From: Achatina immaculata
Lineage: Eukaryota; Mollusca; Gastropoda; Stylommatophora; Achatinidae
Assembly (NCBI GenBank): GCA_009760885.1
Contig: CM019692.1
Coordinates: 59,527,926 to 59,591,925, forward strand
Direction of reading: 5' to 3'
Length of the DNA: 64,000 nucleotides
This document shows, one piece after another, positions 10,430 through 20,981 of this stretch. Position numbers and translations under genes: made by a program. Under the pieces are notes generated by a model. It was not told where the DNA came from, ran no database searches, and saw only the letters and a list, made by a program, of their open reading frames with translations. Numbering within the stretch: position 1 is the first letter of the stretch; every line of letters begins with the position of its first letter.

Positions 10430-13414
10430 TGTGGATGAAAGCCAGCCACTGGAAGTCCCCAGCCCGACTGCAGACCTCCTGGAACCGAAACATAAGATGC
10501 AAATAGGCAGCTGGAATGTAAGAACACTAAACCAGACTGGAAAACTAGCACAAACCATCAAGGAAATGCACAGATATAAACTAGACATACTAGGAATACA
10601 AGAAGCAAGATGGACAGGACAAGGCAGAAGGAAATTAACAACACAGCACACAGAAGATACAATAATATGGTCAGGTAAAGAAGATCTTCATGAAGGAGGA
10701 GTAGCATTGATTATAACAAAAGAAGCATCAAGAGCATTGCTGAAATGGACCCCAATAAATGAGAGATTATTATATGCACGGTTCAACTCAAGATTCACGA
10801 AGCTGTCTATTATAGTTTGTTATGCACCAACAGAAGCAGCTGAAGAGGAATTAAAAGATTTTTACAACAGCCTCCAAGCAACAGTAGAAACAATACCCAA
10901 GCATGATATGCTACTCATCTTGGGCGACTTCAATGCAAAAGTAGGTGAAGGAAATGAAGATAAAAGAAGAATCATGGGAAGAGAAGGAATCGGAGAAATA
11001 AATGAAAATGGAGAAAGACTGTGCAGTTTCTGTGAAGAAAACATGATGACCATCGGAGGGACAATTTTCCAACACAAAAACATCCATAAGGTGACTTGGA
11101 GGTCACCAGATAAAACCACAGAAAACCAAATTGATCACATACTAATTAACAACAAGTGGAAACGGTCACTACAAGATGTGCGAGTAAGGAAAGGAGCAGA
11201 TGTAGGAAGTGATCACAACCTTCTGGTAGCAAAAATAAAACTAAAATTAAGGAAAGCCAAAATCGGAGAACACAGAAAGTTACATTTTGATACAAGAAAA
11301 CTGATAGACCAGCAAACAAGAAATGAATTCTCAATAGTACTTAAGAACCGCTTCAGTGTCCTACAAGACGAAGCAGAAATGTCCATATTAGAGTTCAATA
11401 AAACACTACAGGAAACGGCGAAAGAGGTGCTGGGATATCGGAAAAGGAGAAAAGAGGAATGGATAAGCGAGACCACATGGGAAAAGATAGAGCAAAGAAA
11501 AGAAATCAAGGGAAAATTACTGAACACCAAATCACAACGGCTTAAAGAACGAGTTTTAAGTAATTATGCACAAAAAGACAAAGAAGTGAAGGAATCATGC
11601 CGTCAAGATAAACGTCAATATTATGACAACTTTGCAGAAACAGCAGAGAAAGCAGCATATACAAATGACATGAAAACCATATATAAAATCACAAAGCAGA
11701 TGACAGGTAACTTCAACACAAGATGTGAAAGTGCAGTAAGAACACAAAATGGACAACTGGTCAGTGGAGAAAGAGAAAAAATTGAAAGATGGAGGGAACA
11801 TTTTAATACCCTACTAAACAGAACACAAGGAGCACAAACAATAGACATACCTGAAGCAAAAACGGAACTAAACATCAATACAGGACCAATAACAATAAAT
11901 GAAGTAAAGGAGGCGATAAAGAAGCTAAAATCAGACAGGGCACCAGGTGAAGATGAAGTGACTGCTGAGATGTTGAAAGCAGAAGAAATAGAAACACCAA
12001 AACAACTTTGCCAGATATTACAACAAATTTGGGATTTAGAAAAAGCCCCAGAGGAGTGGAAAACTGGTCTTATAGTAAAACTACCAAAGAAGGGTGACCT
12101 CAGAGATTGCGGGAACTGGAGAGGCATTACCCTACTGCCACTCACCAGTAAAGTATTTTGCAGAATAATCATCAACAGAATTGTACCAACATTTGAGGAA
12201 AAACTTCGGAAAGAGCAGGCAGGATTTAGGAAAGGAAGATCATGCATAGACCACGTATTTGTACTTAGACAAATATTAGAACAGGCAAATGAGTGGCATA
12301 GTACAACATATGCATTATTCATAGATTTTGAGAAAGCCTTTGACAGTGTCAACAGAGATGCACTGTGGAAAATCCTAAGATGGCATGGCCTCCCCCATAA
12401 AATAGTAAATGTAATCAAAGCCCTATACGAGGGTTTTCAGTGCAACGTTATCTGTGGAGAACATACCTCCAGCAGCTTTAGGGTACAAACAGGAGTGAAA
12501 CAGGGATGTGTACTATCACCAACATTATTTATCTTGGCAGTAGACTGGTTAATGAAGGAGGCAACATCAGACAAACGCAGAGGATTACAATGGACCCTTG
12601 ACACAGTGCTGGAGGACCTTGACTTTGCGGACGACATTTGTCTATTATCAAGCAGTCACAAAGATATGCCAGATAAAATAAACAAGCTAACTCAGAATGC
12701 AAACAACATAGGACTAAAGATCAATGTAGGAAAGACAAAGTTAATGAAGCAAAATGTGAACAACAGAAATGTACTCAGAGTAGATAACAAGTTAGTGGAG
12801 GAGGTCAACGAATTTGTATACCTTGGCAGCAGAGTAGTAGAAAATGGAGACAGCACAGAGGACATCAACAGCAGACTTACTAGAGCAAACCAGGCTTTTG
12901 CAATGCTGCAGAATATATGGAAATCAAATAAACTAAGCATAAATATAAAAATCAGGATATTTAAGAGTAATGTTCTAAGTGTACTACTCTATGGAAGTGA
13001 ATGCTGGAAAATCACCAAAACCATAGAAAACAAGTTGAATTCTTTCCAGACTAAATGTTTACGAAGAATTAGAAAAATATTTTGGCCAAACACCATAAGA
13101 AATAACATCTTATTAGCAGAAATGCAGATGAAACCACTGACAACAATTATTGAGGAAAGACGATGGCGATGGTTGGGACATGTGCTCCGAATGACTGACA
13201 ACTCACTACCAAAAATAGCACTAAGATGGACACCACAGGGGAACAGAAGTAAAGGTAGGCCAAAAGAGACATGGAGAAGAACAACAGAAAGGATGTTGAG
13301 CAATAGAGGGCTCACCTGGGCAAGAGCAGAAAAAAAGGCGAAAGACAGGCATTTGTGGAAAACCCTTGCGGAAGCCCCATGTGCCCTGGGCACTTAAGGT
13401 TCAGAGAGAGAGAG
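10430..13414 (+). mobile_element. LINE A: near full-length RTE-like non-LTR retrotransposon
   Basis: About 3.0 kb flanked by a perfect 12-bp target-site duplication, AGTAGTACTAAA, at 10418-10429 and 13415-13426. Only ~67 bp precede the first ATG and the 3' UTR is ~17 bp ending in a GA repeat. The homologous site in unit 2 (~29310-29335) has one copy of the target and no element, so insertion followed the unit 1/2 duplication. An intact reading frame and perfect target duplication indicate youth. Confidence 0.92.
10497..13397 (+). CDS. LINE A endonuclease-reverse transcriptase
   Basis: Role: nicks target DNA and reverse-transcribes its own RNA into the nick. Seen: one open frame of ~966 codons from the first ATG at 10497 (upstream codons back to 10401 are also open but lie mainly in host flank; GTG at 10431 is not a likely eukaryotic start). 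Numbering from 10497: apurinic-type endonuclease with WNVRTL (~6), catalytic-type Glu in IQEARW (~36), GDFNAK (~143) and SDHNLL (~238). Reverse transcriptase follows with LPKKGDLRDCGNWRGITLL, AGFRKGRS, FIDFEKAFDS, QGCVLSPTLF and the FADD active site at ~710-713. The C-terminus has RRWRWLGHVLRM and GRPKETW. This order and single frame fit RTE-like (CFDP2/BovB-type) elements. No stops or frameshifts, so it may be active; the clade label is by motif resemblance only. Confidence 0.92.
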   Translation: MQIGSWNVRTLNQTGKLAQTIKEMHRYKLDILGIQEARWTGQGRRKLTTQHTEDTIIWSGKEDLHEGGVALIITKEASRALLKWTPINERLLYARFNSRFTKLSIIVCYAPTEAAEEELKDFYNSLQATVETIPKHDMLLILGDFNAKVGEGNEDKRRIMGREGIGEINENGERLCSFCEENMMTIGGTIFQHKNIHKVTWRSPDKTTENQIDHILINNKWKRSLQDVRVRKGADVGSDHNLLVAKIKLKLRKAKIGEHRKLHFDTRKLIDQQTRNEFSIVLKNRFSVLQDEAEMSILEFNKTLQETAKEVLGYRKRRKEEWISETTWEKIEQRKEIKGKLLNTKSQRLKERVLSNYAQKDKEVKESCRQDKRQYYDNFAETAEKAAYTNDMKTIYKITKQMTGNFNTRCESAVRTQNGQLVSGEREKIERWREHFNTLLNRTQGAQTIDIPEAKTELNINTGPITINEVKEAIKKLKSDRAPGEDEVTAEMLKAEEIETPKQLCQILQQIWDLEKAPEEWKTGLIVKLPKKGDLRDCGNWRGITLLPLTSKVFCRIIINRIVPTFEEKLRKEQAGFRKGRSCIDHVFVLRQILEQANEWHSTTYALFIDFEKAFDSVNRDALWKILRWHGLPHKIVNVIKALYEGFQCNVICGEHTSSSFRVQTGVKQGCVLSPTLFILAVDWLMKEATSDKRRGLQWTLDTVLEDLDFADDICLLSSSHKDMPDKINKLTQNANNIGLKINVGKTKLMKQNVNNRNVLRVDNKLVEEVNEFVYLGSRVVENGDSTEDINSRLTRANQAFAMLQNIWKSNKLSINIKIRIFKSNVLSVLLYGSECWKITKTIENKLNSFQTKCLRRIRKIFWPNTIRNNILLAEMQMKPLTTIIEERRWRWLGHVLRMTDNSLPKIALRWTPQGNRSKGRPKETWRRTTERMLSNRGLTWARAEKKAKDRHLWKTLAEAPCALGT

Positions 13415-14764
13415 AGTAGTACTAAACGTACTTGGTTCACACTAATAAAACACACCACAAATACATAAACACATACGTCTCTTTATTTCTACACTTATCT
13501 ATTTTGTACTTCTGTAACTATTCTGTCAATTTGTGTCTTCTTCTGCATTATTTGTGTTTTTGTACACATTTTCTCGAATTTACGTCCTCTGTGTAATGAT
13601 ATTATTGTATATATTCTCTCGACTTTACATCACTTCAGTTTATTTATTTACACTATATTTACTTTATTCTCTCGATTTACGTATTCTTCATTTACCTGTA
13701 CTTAATGTACTTTAGCCTCACTAGGCTGCAAATTACATGTGCAACAAAATATAAGATTAGCTCTGTATTAACAAATAGAAACTACGACATATACAAACTT
13801 TTTAAATGTCTACTCACGTGAGTCAACTGGTCAAAGCGATGATAGCTCTTTTCAATCATCTTGCTCACAACAAATAACTAATTTCTGCTTACACAAGTGG
13901 TCAAACATTGTCCACAAGCAACAACATTCTTGCACCTAAAAGCAGCTCATTTCCATTCTGAACCGCGTCCTTTTAGTTCACCTTTCGACCCATAGCTGAC
14001 GACTTCTTATTCTGTTGAGTCTTATATACCACGCACCCCCCTGGAATTTCTATTCCTACAGCGAAACTAAACCTGTTGTTTCCTTGACATTAAGATTGTC
14101 CATACTTAGACAAGATTGAGTGGTCATCGTCTGAAGTGTCCTCATCCTTGGCCTAGTTTAGTCATTGAAGCTGAGTGCGTGCAAACTATAATTATCCTCC
14201 TTACAAAAGTGCAGGATACGAAACACACTGTTCCCTGGTACCAGTAAGACATACAAGTGTTACTTTTACTTGTTTTGTCACATAATATACATACACATGT
14301 CATATTTACTAAATGTATATTAATCTTTATTTCGTTGAAAACAGATTTTTTTAAATCACTCGTAGTATTTACATCATTATTTATTTAGTCGTTTCATTTT
14401 AAAATTTGATGTGACAATATATTTCATTATTATGATGCTCTGAGAACTATTGGTTTATTAATTAAACATACAATTATGATTTCTAGAACACATACTGCTT
14501 ACCATTCCAGTATTGGTGATGTTAAATACGGGAAAAAGAAGAAAAACATTCATGACCTGAAATCTTACAACTTTACCAGAAAAGAGCCATATCCTGGTAT
14601 TCCAAGTTTTGTTGACTAAACGTAACTGATTTTTGAGAAACAAGGTTTTCAAAAAACATTATTGTTCTTTTTTTTCTGTAAAGAGACTTTATCGCAAGCA
14701 GGAACTTCCAGCTATGGCTAGTTTCCATACACGTGTGACGCACTCTTTTAACTGTCCGTTTTTA
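13415..14764. other. AT-rich intergenic DNA, no gene seen
   Basis: Homologous to 29310-30704 in unit 2 and absent from units 3 and 4. No conserved frame. Confidence 0.6.
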
Positions 14765-14998
14765 TGAAGAACAACAGACTGAGGTGGCTGAAGCAATCGC
14801 AGACAACAGAGGAGGATAGGCAAAGATGGCTTATACAGAAGTGATGAAAGAGGATAGACAAAGAAGTAGACAGATAGCGATGGCGAGGCAGCCTAGAAGA
14901 CGGTGTACGCTCTGTTGGAATCGACGATTGACAAGAAGAGATCAAGAACAGAGAAGAATGGAGATGTGTCTTGTCAGAAGAAGTGAGGCCGAGTGGCT
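14765..14998 (+). mobile_element. LINE remnant (family F), 3' end, unit 1
   Basis: Plus strand reads NNRLRWLKQS and, further on, REEWRCVLS before a stop-rich end, resembling the last coding segment of RTE-like elements (RWxGH ... RWRDSLE). Orthologous to 30705-30920. Confidence 0.5.
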
Positions 14999-14999
14999 A

Positions 15000-15201
15000 C
15001 TCATGAATTAAGCAGCTGCTCAAAGAAGAAGTATTAGTCGGTATAACGCAATGTGTGCATACATGTGGGTGTGTGTGTGAGTGTGAAGTGTTTGATATGT
15101 ATCTGATGTGTGTGTGCGTGCATACATATATATACTTGTATGTATACATTATAAATAGGTGTGCGAAATGTAAAGACTTCATGATAAAGAAAGGGATGAG
15201 A

Positions 15202-15244
<43 letters not shown>

Positions 15245-15973
15245 AAGAGAGGTTATCTGGATCAGTGCAGTTTTCACGAACTGCTGCTCTTGCCTCACTA
15301 TAAGACAGGAGGTGTCAAGAGAAGCTTATTCACATTCAACAATGATGTCCTTCCACTGCATTTGAAAAAACAAAACAAAGGTAAAGATCTAACCCCCAAG
15401 CCGCAAACATTAGAACGAATTTCAAAGACTGACCAGACAAAACCAATTTCACGGACCATAAAATCTACTTGAACTCTCTCTTCCTAGAACAAAAGAACAA
15501 TTTAGAAATTATTGTCTGCTAAAGAAGTATTGCACACGACCTACGTGTTATCTCCACTAAGGGACTGAAAGAAAAGACTCACTCCCCATCCTGATTCCAC
15601 ACGATTCTGTGTCTCAACTTCACCATAGATTCGGCTTCACAAAACATCCTTTTCACAGCATCAAGCAGGCAGAAAAACATCTTCCTGGTTAGTTCTGAGT
15701 TTTCTAGAACTTAACGTTCCTTAATCTCGGCTTTCCAAACTCCATTTTGGCATATGCTCCTTGCCAATTTATACAGAGGTGATCAAACTGACGCAGGTGT
15801 TAGTTGTCAAAATTCTCACCTCATGATTGGATTACACACTGCATGTAATAGACTATTAAGTACCATTAATAGGATCATTTTTGATAAGTGCATTTTTAGC
15901 AACGAAATCCTTAGTGGTGTTTTACAGTTCAATATCATAGTAAGATTGTTCAATTAATTAGGTCAGTTATAAT
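15000..15973. other. Intergenic DNA, no gene seen
   Basis: TG-rich and (GA)n (15199-15250) repeats, then unit sequence shared with unit 2. About 1.6 kb present in unit 2 (~31810-33400) is missing here at ~15520. Confidence 0.6.
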
Positions 15974-16387
15974 AAATGCCTGTGAGACCTGAGCACTTAA
16001 CACAACAGCTGAGAAACACATAAATGCCTTTGAATTTAAATTCTACAGAAGAGTTCTTAAAAAAAAACAAACAAATATATCAATACTACAAGAACCTAAT
16101 ATTGAATAAGACTGGCTATTAAAGAGTATTAAAGAGAGAAAACTGAAATATTTTGGACACATTAAACGTCATGATAGTCTAGAGAAGACCGTCTTAGAAG
16201 GGTACATAATGGGAAAAAGAAAGAGAAGAAGACCAAGGCGAAGATGGCTGCAAGATATCGTTGATGATCTGTAAATGGATGCATCAGCAGCAGGCCATCT
16301 TGCTCTCAACCGAGAGGCTCACAGTAGTGCAGTTAGGGAGGCAAAAGTTCAGCAAGGGACATGCAAATGAATGAATGAATGAATGAA
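15974..16387 (+). mobile_element. LINE B, 5'-truncated 3' tail
   Basis: Starts in the coding 3' end (HINAFEF-like), includes a GHIKRH-like segment and ends in (GAAT)n. A short target duplication TTATAA lies at 15968-15973 and 16388-16393; unit 3 shows the empty site near 33863. Confidence 0.8.
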
Positions 16388-16557
16388 TTATAAATCAGAT
16401 GACGAAATAATGACAAAGTAAATTTACAATAAGCATTTGTTTTTCATTTTTACAAATTGTTACACTCCTGGTTATGCTGTACAGAAAATGTAAATTAAAA
16501 TTAATAACTTTATGTTCGAAATATGCTTTAAAAAAAAGACAAATGTATAATCTATGC

Positions 16558-16812
16558 GGTGTCTGAGTGGCGAAGTGGTTAGTGCACTGGTCTCTCATGG
16601 CGAAGGTCGGGGGTTCGAATCCGGCCGGCGGCACCCCAGTCACCCAGATGTAGAAATCGGTACCCGACTTCTTCTGGAGTTGGGGAAGGAAAGGCGGCCA
16701 GGCGTGATACTGACCATATCACTCTCTAGTGTGCTGGCAGGTCAAGGAAAATATGGGCACTAACACCATATCCCTATGTGCCTCTAAGGCATGACAGGAT
16801 TACCTTTACCTT
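16558..16812 (+). mobile_element. tRNA-derived SINE with 12-bp target duplication
   Basis: 255 bp with a tRNA-like head: A-box region in TGGCGAAGTGGTTAG and B box GGTTCGAATCC at ~16613-16623. A core (GGAAGGAAAGGCGGCCAGGC) and an ACCTTTACC-type tail follow. Flanked by perfect TATAATCTATGC at 16546-16557 and 16813-16824. Units 2 and 3 boundaries show the empty site near 34243. It is a mobile element, not a tRNA gene. Confidence 0.85.
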
Positions 16813-17986
16813 TATAATCTATGCAAATATCATATAGCTGTTACAGGTAATGATCTAATTCTGAATGTGTACAGACCCGTACATCTTTAAACTTATTACA
16901 TTAAATTAAAAATTATATTTTTAAAAAGTAATTAAAAATTAAAAATTAAACTTATTATATAAAAACATATATCATCTTTGATCTAACGTGCCAGCATTTA
17001 CACTGTTGGCTTTCTTTTCTTTATAAAAGAATCAATTTCTTTTTCCAGAGCTAAAATATTCCCTTGATAATAGTATTAACTCACAGTGTAATTGAAGGTA
17101 GTTTGAAATTCTAGAAGCGTGGAACAGATGACAGCACAGTCAAAGTCATTTTCAAAATATGCACGAGACGCTTAGACGGTCTATATCCGTCTGTGAAAGT
17201 AAGAGAACTATAAATCGAAATCAGTGAAATAATTTTCTTTTCCTTTCTTTCCTACATTCTCATATATTCCTGTCCATCTGTCTCATATTATAACACGAGA
17301 CACATGTTTAAGATGATACGAGATAATTATCAGCATTTATCTCACAAAATGACAATTCAATACTGGTTGATTTCTCACTGATATAGTTTCTCTCACATTG
17401 GAGTCGGTATTGACTTTTGTGCTAATCTCTCTTCCAGGTGAATATATTTATGAAAGAAGACGTGTTCTGTGTTCAGTCTAATTTTACTGATAAAATTAGA
17501 GTTGTAATAATCGTTGCCTGAAAATAATTAGTTGGTCTCTTCTCATTTTAGATTATTGTTGCTAGGTATAGCTTCGAGTAGTTTCAGTTCCATTTTTTAT
17601 TCACGTGTGTATTTTTTCTCAGAAATTAACTACAGTTTCTGTAAAACATAATCGGATATGACGCATTTCTAGTTAAACTGCTACAGTGACTGCAAGATGA
17701 AAAATAAGGAGGAACTTTAAATATATGTTTAGGCCAGGTTTTAAACGTTGTAATTTACCTCTCAACATTATGATTTTAAATCATTTCCTATACGTAAGCT
17801 TAGAAAGACACGCAGGGAGCGGATCGTTTCTATAAATCTTTCAATCCTCACCTCATGTTTGACACCTGATGGTCACACAGGTGCAATAAACTTAAATATA
17901 GGCAATAAATGCTCGTACGCGTATATCAGAAGAGGTCATTAAGACTTGATGAAAGGCAATGTTTTAACAAATGTTCTGTTAAATAC
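16813..17986. other. Upstream flank of GPCR copy 2, no gene seen
   Basis: Homologous to 250-1445 and the other upstream flanks; AT-rich. Confidence 0.7.
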
Positions 17987-18057
17987 GAAGAGTACTTACC
18001 ACACCGTGATTCCTGTATCACATTTCCTACCTGTCATTAACAGTGATGTAAGAAATT
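17987..18057 (+). promoter_or_regulatory. Conserved leader before GPCR copy 2
   Basis: Same block as before copy 1, with the AG in CACTAACAG preserved. A TATA-like TAAATATA lies at about 17893-17900, ~160 bp upstream of the ATG. That motif is kept at copies 3, 4 and 5 and mutated at copy 1 (TAATCATA). Confidence 0.4.
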
Positions 18058-19035
18058 ATGGAGCCGGAGGAGACAGATTTTAACTTGAAGGTGATAACAG
18101 TCTTTGAGACTATGATAAACTGTTACCTCATCTATATAGTTGCTATTGTTGGTATATTCGGAAATATTCTCACTATGATTGTTATGTTTCGTATTGGGTT
18201 CAAGGACACCAGTAATATTCTCTTATTATCTTTATCAGCCTGTGATCTGTTTTACCTCTTGAGTCTGTCTATACAAAAGATGTCCTACATTTTGAGGATG
18301 TTTAACTCTACTCTTGGCCATATTTACCGGTCGTATGCGATAACCTATGTTTATATTTACAGTCGTATGTCCATGCTGATCAGTGTGTCTCACATCGTGA
18401 TCATCTCAATAGAAAGGTTTCTGGTAGTTGTTTTCCCTCTGAAAGTCTCTCGTTGGATCACTCGTGGAAGAATGATTGCCGTTTTGGCGTGTACGTATAT
18501 TTTTTGGATAGTTTTCTCTAGTCCTTGGTTAGTGGCATATCGTGAAGTTAGATGGAAGTTCAGTAATTTCTACAACCGGACTCTTCCATTTGAACGATAT
18601 ACTGACTGGTATCAAAAGAACAAACTAATGTTAAAGATCTTTGAAGATATTGTTATGAACTGCGTACTTATTTTGTTTTGTCTTGTGGTTGCTGCAAACT
18701 GTTGTGTTATAGCGTACAAACTACGACATTTAACCAAGCTACGCCAGACTATGACATCGAATAAATTAAACAGAAAAGTCGTTGACGCTAAGATCTCTCG
18801 TATGTTACTGATTGTCTGCATTGTGTACAGCTGTTACAACATTCCGTCAATTGTGATTTTCTCTTATATTTTCGTGAGTCCTGACACGCCAGAGGCAGTC
18901 ACAATAAAAACTCTTCTACTAAATCTGGAAGAGTTACTGATGGCAGTCAACGCGACCGCTGATTTCTTTATCTACATTTTCATGTCCGCTAAGTTTTATA
19001 AATCCGTGATAAGTCTTTTCACAGGTAAAAGCTAA
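18058..19035 (+). CDS. Class A GPCR, array copy 2, short C-tail
   Basis: Seen: 325 codons, all seven membrane segments intact, same landmarks as copy 1 (N36, D63, ERF 119-121, P263, DFFIY 302-306). Compared with copies 1 and 5 a CAA codon has become TAA right after GKS, removing about 22 residues of Ser/Thr-rich tail; the lost tail sequence is still recognisable after the stop. ECL1 differs: it has lost the TM2-end cysteine (KMSYIL instead of KMFCIL) and gained a sequon at N83-S-T. ICL3 has His and Leu changes (RHLTKLRQ) relative to RQLTKQRQ. A LINE family B fragment begins ~155 bp after the stop, between the gene and its poly(A) signal. Inference: probably functional, with altered desensitisation if the tail carries kinase/arrestin sites. 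Confidence 0.9.
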   Translation: MEPEETDFNLKVITVFETMINCYLIYIVAIVGIFGNILTMIVMFRIGFKDTSNILLLSLSACDLFYLLSLSIQKMSYILRMFNSTLGHIYRSYAITYVYIYSRMSMLISVSHIVIISIERFLVVVFPLKVSRWITRGRMIAVLACTYIFWIVFSSPWLVAYREVRWKFSNFYNRTLPFERYTDWYQKNKLMLKIFEDIVMNCVLILFCLVVAANCCVIAYKLRHLTKLRQTMTSNKLNRKVVDAKISRMLLIVCIVYSCYNIPSIVIFSYIFVSPDTPEAVTIKTLLLNLEELLMAVNATADFFIYIFMSAKFYKSVISLFTGKS

Positions 19036-19189
19036 ACAAGAACAATATTAAGTTCTTTTTCATTGCTTTTATCAAGGTAAAATACTGGGGAGTGTGCAGA
19101 TTAAATGATACTTGTGTCCTTATACAAAATGGGTAAGATTCACTCTGAGAGTGCGCAGATATGTAGTTGTTAAACATAATTTAAAATAG

Positions 19190-20524
19190 ACATCCAAGAA
19201 AGGGTAAGCTGAAATTATACACAAACTACAGAACTGTTGCCCTGATTAATAATGCCAGTAAAATTCTGTTAATAAACATAATGGGTAGACTTCGAAAGAA
19301 AATAGAAGAAGAAGTCAATATGGTCCAAGCTGGTTTCAGGCAAGGAAGTGGATCAAGAGATCATATATTCAATCTAAGATTAATAATAGAGAAATGCAGA
19401 GAGTTTAATGTGAATCTATATTTAGCTTTTATAGACTACTCAAAGGCATTTGATTGTGTACAACACCAGAAACGTTGGGAAATAATGGAAAAAATGGGAT
19501 TTCCAACACATTTAATACAGTTAACATCACTGATGTATCTAAACCAACAAGCAGCAGTAAGAATAAATGGTGAAACAACACTTTGGTTTGACATAAAACA
19601 AGGGGTCCGTCAGGGGTGCATATTGTCACCTTACTTATTTAACTTGTATACTTAAAATATAATGAGGAATGTTAGAGAAGATGTAGACAAAGAATATTAC
19701 GAGGCCATAACAATTAGAGGTTATGAAATACCAGAGATTAGATAAGCTGATGAAACAGTATTACTGTCCACAACACAAAAAGAATTAGAAAAACTAATTA
19801 TGTCTGTCCGTAAGAACAGCGAAAAGGAAAACCTCTATCTTAATGCAAAGAAAACTAAATTGATGACAACTGAGAAAACAAACAAGGCAGCTGAAATATA
19901 TATCAATGAGTAAAAACTGGAAGATGTGGAGAGCTTTGAATATCTTGGATCACTACTAACTAGTAATGGAGGTACAATGAGGGAAATTAAAAGAAGGACA
20001 TCTATCGCTCTTCAGAAAGTAAAATAAATAAAGAATCTGTGGAGAGGAGCAGACAGAACCACAAAAACAAGATTTTTAAGGGCATGCATCTTTCCCATCG
20101 CAACATATGCCCGTGAGAACTGGACACTTAACAAAACAGCTGAGAAATTCTTAAATACCTTTGAATGTAAATGTTACAGAAGAGTTCTTCAAATGTAATG
20201 GACACATAAAAGAACAAATATATCCATACTACAAGAACTTAATATTGAAGAAGGCTGGCTAGTAAAGAGGAATAAATAGAGAAAACCTAAATATTTTGGA
20301 CACATTAAACGACATGGCAGTCTAGAGAAGATCGTCTTGGAAGGGTACATAATGGTAAAAAGAAAGAGAGGAAGACCAAGGCGAAGATGGCTGCAAGACA
20401 TCGTTGATGATCTGCAACTGGATGTTTCAGCAGCAGGCCATCTTGCTTATAACCGAGACGCCTACAGGAGTGCTGTTTGGGACGAAAAGTTCCGCAATGG
20501 AGATGCAAATGAATGAATGAATGA
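19190..20524 (+). mobile_element. LINE B fragment in presumed 3' UTR of GPCR copy 2
   Basis: RT from the AGFRQG motif through FIDYSKAFD and QGCILSPYLF (open 19281-19655), then degraded palm and C-terminal regions with several stops, ending in (GAAT)n. It interrupts sequence that is continuous in unit 1 near 2645-2650. Any duplicated target is too short to be sure of. Confidence 0.85.
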
Positions 20525-20748
20525 AGACGACTCCCTAGACCTTAACTTTAACCCGTACAGATGGTCTTTCAGGAAGCGCTGCCAAAGGAACAGATGTCGG
20601 GTGTGCCAGTGTCATGATGCAGTTTACACGAACTTTTATTCGCTAAGACCTTTCTTCTCACCAAACTTCTCCCTTGGTCCTCTTAACCTGGTTAACAGAG
20701 CAGGGATCTTTTCTGTCTTAAAGAAACAACACTAATATGTTGCTTTAA

Positions 20749-20754
20749 AATAAA
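20749..20754 (+). terminator. Putative poly(A) signal, GPCR copy 2
   Basis: AATAAA at the position homologous to unit 1, but pushed ~1.7 kb from the stop by a LINE B fragment inserted in the presumed 3' UTR. Confidence 0.4.
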
Positions 20755-20973
20755 ATGTAATGTTTTCCTTAGTAAATTTAACTCGGGTGAAATTACCACA
20801 TAGTTAGGATCTTTGTTAGTTTTCATTTTTTCGATATAGAAATGTTGTTATACTGTAAGGAAGAGATAATTATTTGGTAAACCTATGTTGGTTGGCAAGT
20901 GTAGGAAATATGGTTCAGAGGCAGGCTAGTACCGGAAGTGCGCAATTCTGGGAAAGGTCCGTCTCTGTCCAGG

Positions 20974-20981
20974 TATATAAG
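20974..20981 (+). promoter_or_regulatory. TATA-like box downstream of GPCR copy 2
   Basis: TATATAAG homologous to 3079. About 90 bp downstream a small frame opens (21070-21396, 108 codons) whose first ~60 residues resemble a frame at 49003-49245 in unit 4. The frame is broken in units 1 and 3, so it is not called as a gene. Confidence 0.3.

Noticed and set aside
10431..10496. GTG start for the LINE A protein
   Set aside because: Non-AUG start is unlikely in an animal; ATG at 10497 is directly before the conserved endonuclease motif.
16558..16640. Possible tRNA gene
   Set aside because: The tRNA-like head continues into a SINE core and tail and is bracketed by a target-site duplication.
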